A stretch of 7,773 bases of DNA from Gemmatimonadota bacterium (GTDB lineage Bacteria > Gemmatimonadota > Gemmatimonadetes > Longimicrobiales > Longimicrobiaceae), in contig JAHWJJ010000208.1 of assembly GCA_019348475.1 (NCBI GenBank), positions 1 to 7,773 of the forward strand, written 5' to 3'. Below, one piece after another: positions 5,121 to 7,773 of this stretch (position 1 is its first letter; every line of letters starts with the position of its first letter). Both the position numbers and the translations under genes were made by a program. The notes beneath the pieces were generated by a model. That model searched no databases and was not told where the DNA came from. It saw only the letters and a program-made list of their open reading frames with translations.

Positions 5121-6404
5121 ATGGACGCATCCCCGCCCCCCCGCCCCCGCAAGCCGCGCCGCCGCTGGCGCTGGCACGTGCCCCCGGCGCTGGTGCACGG
5201 CGGCGAGAGCCTTGAAGGAGCGCAGGTGCTGGACGAGGTGCAGGGACCGCTGGGGCTGCTGCTGTGGGAGACCTACCGCGACGTGGCCCTGTGGGCCGCC
5301 ACCGACCCCGAGCTGCGCGAAGGGCTGTTCGCGGCCGGGGCGGCGGCGGCGCGCCGGGCGGCCATGGACGCGGCGGGCGCGGACCCGGCGCTGGAGCGCG
5401 CGCTGCGGGGCGCGGCGGTGGTGCTGGCCGACCCGGCGGGCGCGCAGGAGCAGGAGGTGATGGCGGCGTGCCGGCAGGCGGCGGACTGGGCGGAGCAGCG
5501 CGGGCTGCTGGCCACGGCCGTCACCCTGGCGACGGCGGCCGCGCTGGCGTCCCCGGCGCACGCGGGGGCGGCGTTCCGGGTGGGGCAGATCGCCCGGCGC
5601 AAGGGCGAGGGCGCGCGGGCGGAGACCTGGTTCCGGCGCGCGGTGGGGCTGGGGCGGCAGGCCAAGGACTGGCTCAGCTACTCCGAGGCGTTCCTGGGGC
5701 TGGGCAACCTGTACAAGCAGCGCGGCAACTACCCCGCGGCCCGGCGGTTCCACATCCGCGGCCTGCGAGCCGCGCGCCGCCACGCCCTGCGCGACGTGCA
5801 GGGGCGGGCGCTGCACGACCTGTTCACGATCGCGGTAGAGACCAGCCCGCCCGCCGAGGCAGAAGAGCTGGCGCGGCTGGCGTTCCGGGCTTACGGACCC
5901 CGGCACCCCAAGCTCCCCGTGCTGGCGCACGACGTGGCGTACTTCTGGATGAGCCAGGGGCGCTTCGAGCCGGCCCTGGAGGTGTTTCGCGCCGTCCTTC
6001 CGCACCTGCACGACACCGGTGAGCGCATCCTCTGCGCGGGCAACGTGGGCCGCGCTGCGGGGGCCGTGGGCAACCGCGCCGTCTTCGACGAGGCCTGGGA
6101 GCAGGTGTGGGGCGCCCAGGGCGAGTGGGAAAAGCAGGCGCTGGCGCCGCAGGCGCTGCTCGAACTGGCCCACGGCGCCAGCAGCCTGCGCGATTGGGCC
6201 CGCGCCGAGCGCGCCGCCGAAACCGCGCGCGAGCTGGGGCAGCGCCGCGGCTCGGGGCAGGTGGTCATCGAGACGGACGCGGTGCTGGACGCCGCGCGCC
6301 GCAAGCGCGGGCTGGAGCAGCCGGCCGCCTCCGCCGCCGCCGAAGACACCCAGGACCTGGCGGCCGACTTCGTCCGCTCCCTCCGCACCGCCGGCTCGAG
6401 GTAG
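5121..6404 (+). CDS. TPR-like helical repeat protein of unknown function
   Basis: A 427-aa predicted soluble protein, almost wholly alpha-helical and Ala/Arg/Glu-rich. It opens with a Pro/Arg/Lys/Trp-rich basic segment (about residues 5-19) with no signal peptide. From about 148 on there are tetratricopeptide-like helix pairs: AFRVGQIARRKGEGARAETW (151-170), the clearest unit at about 186-220 containing AFLGLGNLYKQRGNYPAARR (190-209), another at about 268-294 with VAYFWMSQGRFEPALEVFR, and weaker units to about 370. The tail (395-427) is Ala/Glu/Asp-rich and probably disordered. Such repeats mediate protein contacts; the partner is unknown and no enzymatic or DNA-binding domain is visible. The start ATG has GGAG 10 nt upstream (5107-5110); the frame is open back to 4818, but that extension lies in the divergent promoter gap and looks non-coding. 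It is probably monocistronic, with a terminator 22 nt after the stop. Confidence 0.82.
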   Translation: MDASPPPRPRKPRRRWRWHVPPALVHGGESLEGAQVLDEVQGPLGLLLWETYRDVALWAATDPELREGLFAAGAAAARRAAMDAAGADPALERALRGAAVVLADPAGAQEQEVMAACRQAADWAEQRGLLATAVTLATAAALASPAHAGAAFRVGQIARRKGEGARAETWFRRAVGLGRQAKDWLSYSEAFLGLGNLYKQRGNYPAARRFHIRGLRAARRHALRDVQGRALHDLFTIAVETSPPAEAEELARLAFRAYGPRHPKLPVLAHDVAYFWMSQGRFEPALEVFRAVLPHLHDTGERILCAGNVGRAAGAVGNRAVFDEAWEQVWGAQGEWEKQALAPQALLELAHGASSLRDWARAERAAETARELGQRRGSGQVVIETDAVLDAARRKRGLEQPAASAAAEDTQDLAADFVRSLRTAGSR

Positions 6405-6425
6405 ACCGGACGGCGGAGCACCAGC

Positions 6426-6457
6426 AGCGGCCCTCTCCGGCTCCGGGGAGGGCCGCT
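6426..6457 (+). terminator. Strong intrinsic-type terminator hairpin
   Basis: A 14-bp stem, AGCGGCCCTCTCCG (6426-6439) with CGGGGAGGGCCGCT (6444-6457), has one T-G wobble and the 4-nt loop GCTC. It starts 22 nt after the TPR stop codon and is followed by TCGTTCG, a weak U tract as is common in GC-rich genomes. It should separate the TPR gene from the LLM oxidoreductase. Confidence 0.75.
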
Positions 6458-6476
6458 TCGTTCGCCGGGGCCCGAG

Positions 6477-6492
6477 CTTCCCCCTCGGGAAG
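6477..6492 (+). other. Second short hairpin downstream of the terminator
   Basis: CTTCCC (6477-6482) and GGGAAG (6487-6492) pair around CCTC, followed by a G-rich run to about 6511. It could be a backup termination or repeat-derived structure; the region between it and the oxidoreductase start (6576) holds no recognisable promoter boxes. Confidence 0.35.
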
Positions 6493-6575
6493 GGGCGGGG
6501 GGTGGGGGGTCCTTGCGGAGACGCGCGGCGGGTGAAGGATTGTACGCGCACTCCAACCCCGCACGCGCACGGACG

Positions 6576-7598
6576 ATGTCACGAATCAAGCTGGGAGTGG
6601 TGGACCAGTCGCCGGTGCGCACGGGCGGCACCGCGGCCGACGCCCTGCGCGAGACGCTGGAGCTGGCGCAGATCGCGGAGCGGCTGGGCTACTCCCGCTA
6701 CTGGCTGGCGGAGCACCACAGCACCAACTCCTTCGCCGGGTCGTCGCCCGCGGTGCTCATCCCGCGGGTGGCGTCGGTGACGCGCGACATCCGCGTGGGC
6801 TCCGGCGGAGTGATGCTCTCGCACTACTCCCCGCTGCAGGTCGCGGAGAACTTCCGCACGCTGGAGGCGCTGTTCCCCGGCCGCGTGGACCTGGGCATCG
6901 GCCGCGCGCCGGGCGGGGACGCGCGCACGGCGCTGGCGCTGCAGTACGGGCGCGGGCGCATCGACATCGACCGCTTTCCCCAGCAGGTGCAGGACCTGGC
7001 CGCGTGGCTGAGCGACGCGTTCCAGGACGGGCACCCCTGGCGACGCGTGCGCGCGATGCCCCGCGCGGGCACCGTCCCCGAGCTGTGGCTGCTGGGCTCC
7101 GGCGGCAGCAGCGCGTTCTACGCCGGGGAGCTGGGGTGCGGCTTCTCGTTCGCGCAGTTCATCAGCGGGCAGGACGGGGCCGGCCAGGTGCGCCAGTACC
7201 GCGAGCGGTTTCGCCCGTCCCCCTGCCGCGCGGAGCCGGCGGCGAGCGTGGGGCTGGGGGTGATCTGCGCGGATACGCAGGCGGAGGCGCAGCGGCTGGC
7301 CTCCAGCCTGGAGCTCTGGCGGATGCGGATCATGCACGGCCGCGACCGCGGCATCCCCTCGCCGGACGAGGCGCTGGCGGAGTTGGGCGCCGGGTGGACC
7401 CCGCCGCGCCTGGGCCAGGACGGCGCGCGCATGATCGCCGGCGACCCGGCGCAGGTGCGCGACGAGCTGCACCGCGTCGCCGCCCACTACGGCGTCGACG
7501 AGCTGATGATCGTCACCGTCACGCACGACTGGCACGCCCGCGTCCGCTCGTACGAGCTGATCGCGGAAGCGATGGGGCTGGAGGGGGGGAGTGGGTGA
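6576..7598 (+). CDS. LLM-class flavin-dependent oxidoreductase (MsnO8/YhbW-type luciferase-like)
   Basis: A 340-aa luciferase-like monooxygenase-family protein, the usual length, expected to be cytosolic and to use reduced FMN with a TIM-barrel fold. Family hallmarks in order: GVVDQSPVRTGGTAADALRE (7-26), the YWLAEHHST segment (42-50), RVGSGGVMLSHYSPLQVAE (73-91), LFPGRVDLGIGRAPGGD (99-115), PELWLLGSGGSSA (168-180), a FSFAQFISG segment (190-198), and a C-terminal AGDPAQVRDEL (288-298) before DELMIVT (308-314). These match the MsnO8/YhbW branch of the bacterial luciferase superfamily. The substrate is not predictable. The ATG at 6576 begins exactly where family homology begins (SRIKLGVVDQSP). 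Its ribosome site is weak (only CGGA just upstream), and the open frame back to 6513 is GC-rich leader. The extreme C-terminus GLEGGSG is encoded by sequence in phase with the octamer array that follows. Confidence 0.9.
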   Translation: MSRIKLGVVDQSPVRTGGTAADALRETLELAQIAERLGYSRYWLAEHHSTNSFAGSSPAVLIPRVASVTRDIRVGSGGVMLSHYSPLQVAENFRTLEALFPGRVDLGIGRAPGGDARTALALQYGRGRIDIDRFPQQVQDLAAWLSDAFQDGHPWRRVRAMPRAGTVPELWLLGSGGSSAFYAGELGCGFSFAQFISGQDGAGQVRQYRERFRPSPCRAEPAASVGLGVICADTQAEAQRLASSLELWRMRIMHGRDRGIPSPDEALAELGAGWTPPRLGQDGARMIAGDPAQVRDELHRVAAHYGVDELMIVTVTHDWHARVRSYELIAEAMGLEGGSG

Positions 7599-7658
7599 GG
7601 GCGGGAGTGCGGGAGTGCGAAAGTGCGAAAGTGCGAAAGTGCGAAAGTGCGGAGGCGC
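7587..7658. repeat. Octanucleotide tandem array (GTGCGAAA) overlapping the LLM gene 3' end
   Basis: The clear array is six 8-bp units at 7603-7650: GGGAGTGC twice, then GAAAGTGC four times, followed by a degenerate GGAGGCGC (7651-7658). Two degenerate units in the same 8-bp phase precede it: GGGAGTGG (7587-7594, inside the coding region) and GTGAGGGC (7595-7602, containing the TGA stop). It is the reverse complement of the array at 3204-3259 and has the same orientation relative to its gene. Confidence 0.88.
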
Positions 7659-7773
7659 AACGGAGCCGGTGGTCGGCGCGATCCGTTGGGGGAAAGGCGG
7701 GCAGTGCTGGATGGCTGGGGGTGCGACGGCCGGAGGCGGACCGGATGGGATCGGCAGGATGCCGGCGTCCCCT
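7659..7773. other. Window end: repeat-family word, no gene seen
   Basis: After the octamer array comes GGAGCCGGTGGTC (7662-7674), an exact 13-bp copy of 3142-3154 and likewise placed just after octamer sequence, followed by CGGCGCGATCCG, a diverged match to CAGCGATCGCG. The rest is G-rich with no credible coding region. If the copy is like the left one, an inverted octamer arm could lie beyond the window. Confidence 0.55.

Noticed and set aside
5022..6551. 509-aa reverse-strand open frame opposite the TPR gene
   Set aside because: Arg/Gly/Ala/Pro-rich shadow spanning the terminator hairpin; the plus frame has regular amphipathic helices instead.
6513..6575. 21-residue N-terminal extension of the LLM oxidoreductase
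   Set aside because: Family similarity begins at the ATG at 6576; the extension is Arg/Ala-rich leader sequence.
6579..7535. 318-aa reverse-strand open frame opposite the LLM oxidoreductase
   Set aside because: Shadow of a strongly recognisable flavoenzyme gene; low-complexity composition.

Overview
The window is very GC-rich bacterial DNA with dense third-position G/C, so almost every real gene casts long open shadow frames on other strands. Gene content, the absence of obvious operons, and abundant short intergenic repeats are compatible with a large-genome soil bacterium. A Gemmatimonadota/Longimicrobium-type organism is my best guess, but it rests on general impression only; no rRNA, tRNA or other phylogenetic marker is present.

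Layout from left to right: (1) an 11-bp hairpin and a heptanucleotide array at 3-92, running into the stop codon of a minus-strand Eis-family GNAT acetyltransferase (92-1345, TTG start). (2) A 155-bp divergent gap, then a plus-strand exported NamZ/DUF1343 (GH171-type) peptidoglycan hexosaminidase (1501-2862). (3) A 426-bp gene-free stretch with two repeat structures: a ~190-bp element with imperfect terminal inverted repeats (2917-3108) and a palindromic composite ending in an octanucleotide array (3127-3259). (4) A minus-strand NAD(P)-binding SDR fused to a DUF1990-like C-terminal domain (3289-4800). (5) A 320-bp divergent gap with several inverted repeats, one over an AT-rich promoter-like island. 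(6) A plus-strand TPR-like helical repeat protein (5121-6404) followed by a strong hairpin terminator. (7) A plus-strand luciferase-like (LLM, MsnO8/YhbW-type) flavin oxidoreductase (6576-7598), whose 3' end merges into a second octanucleotide array (7587-7658).

The five genes look like independent transcription units and I see no shared pathway. NamZ (cell-wall turnover), Eis-like GNAT (N-acetylation), the SDR and the LLM enzyme are each recognisable; the TPR protein is not assigned a function. I do not see a new defence, biosynthetic or mobile system. The most interesting signal is non-coding: short tandem repeats (7- and 8-bp units) sit directly 3' of three of the five genes, always purine-rich on the gene's sense strand, and in two cases the array overlaps the stop codon. 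A 13-bp word is shared by the two octamer-array loci, which suggests a dispersed composite repeat family.
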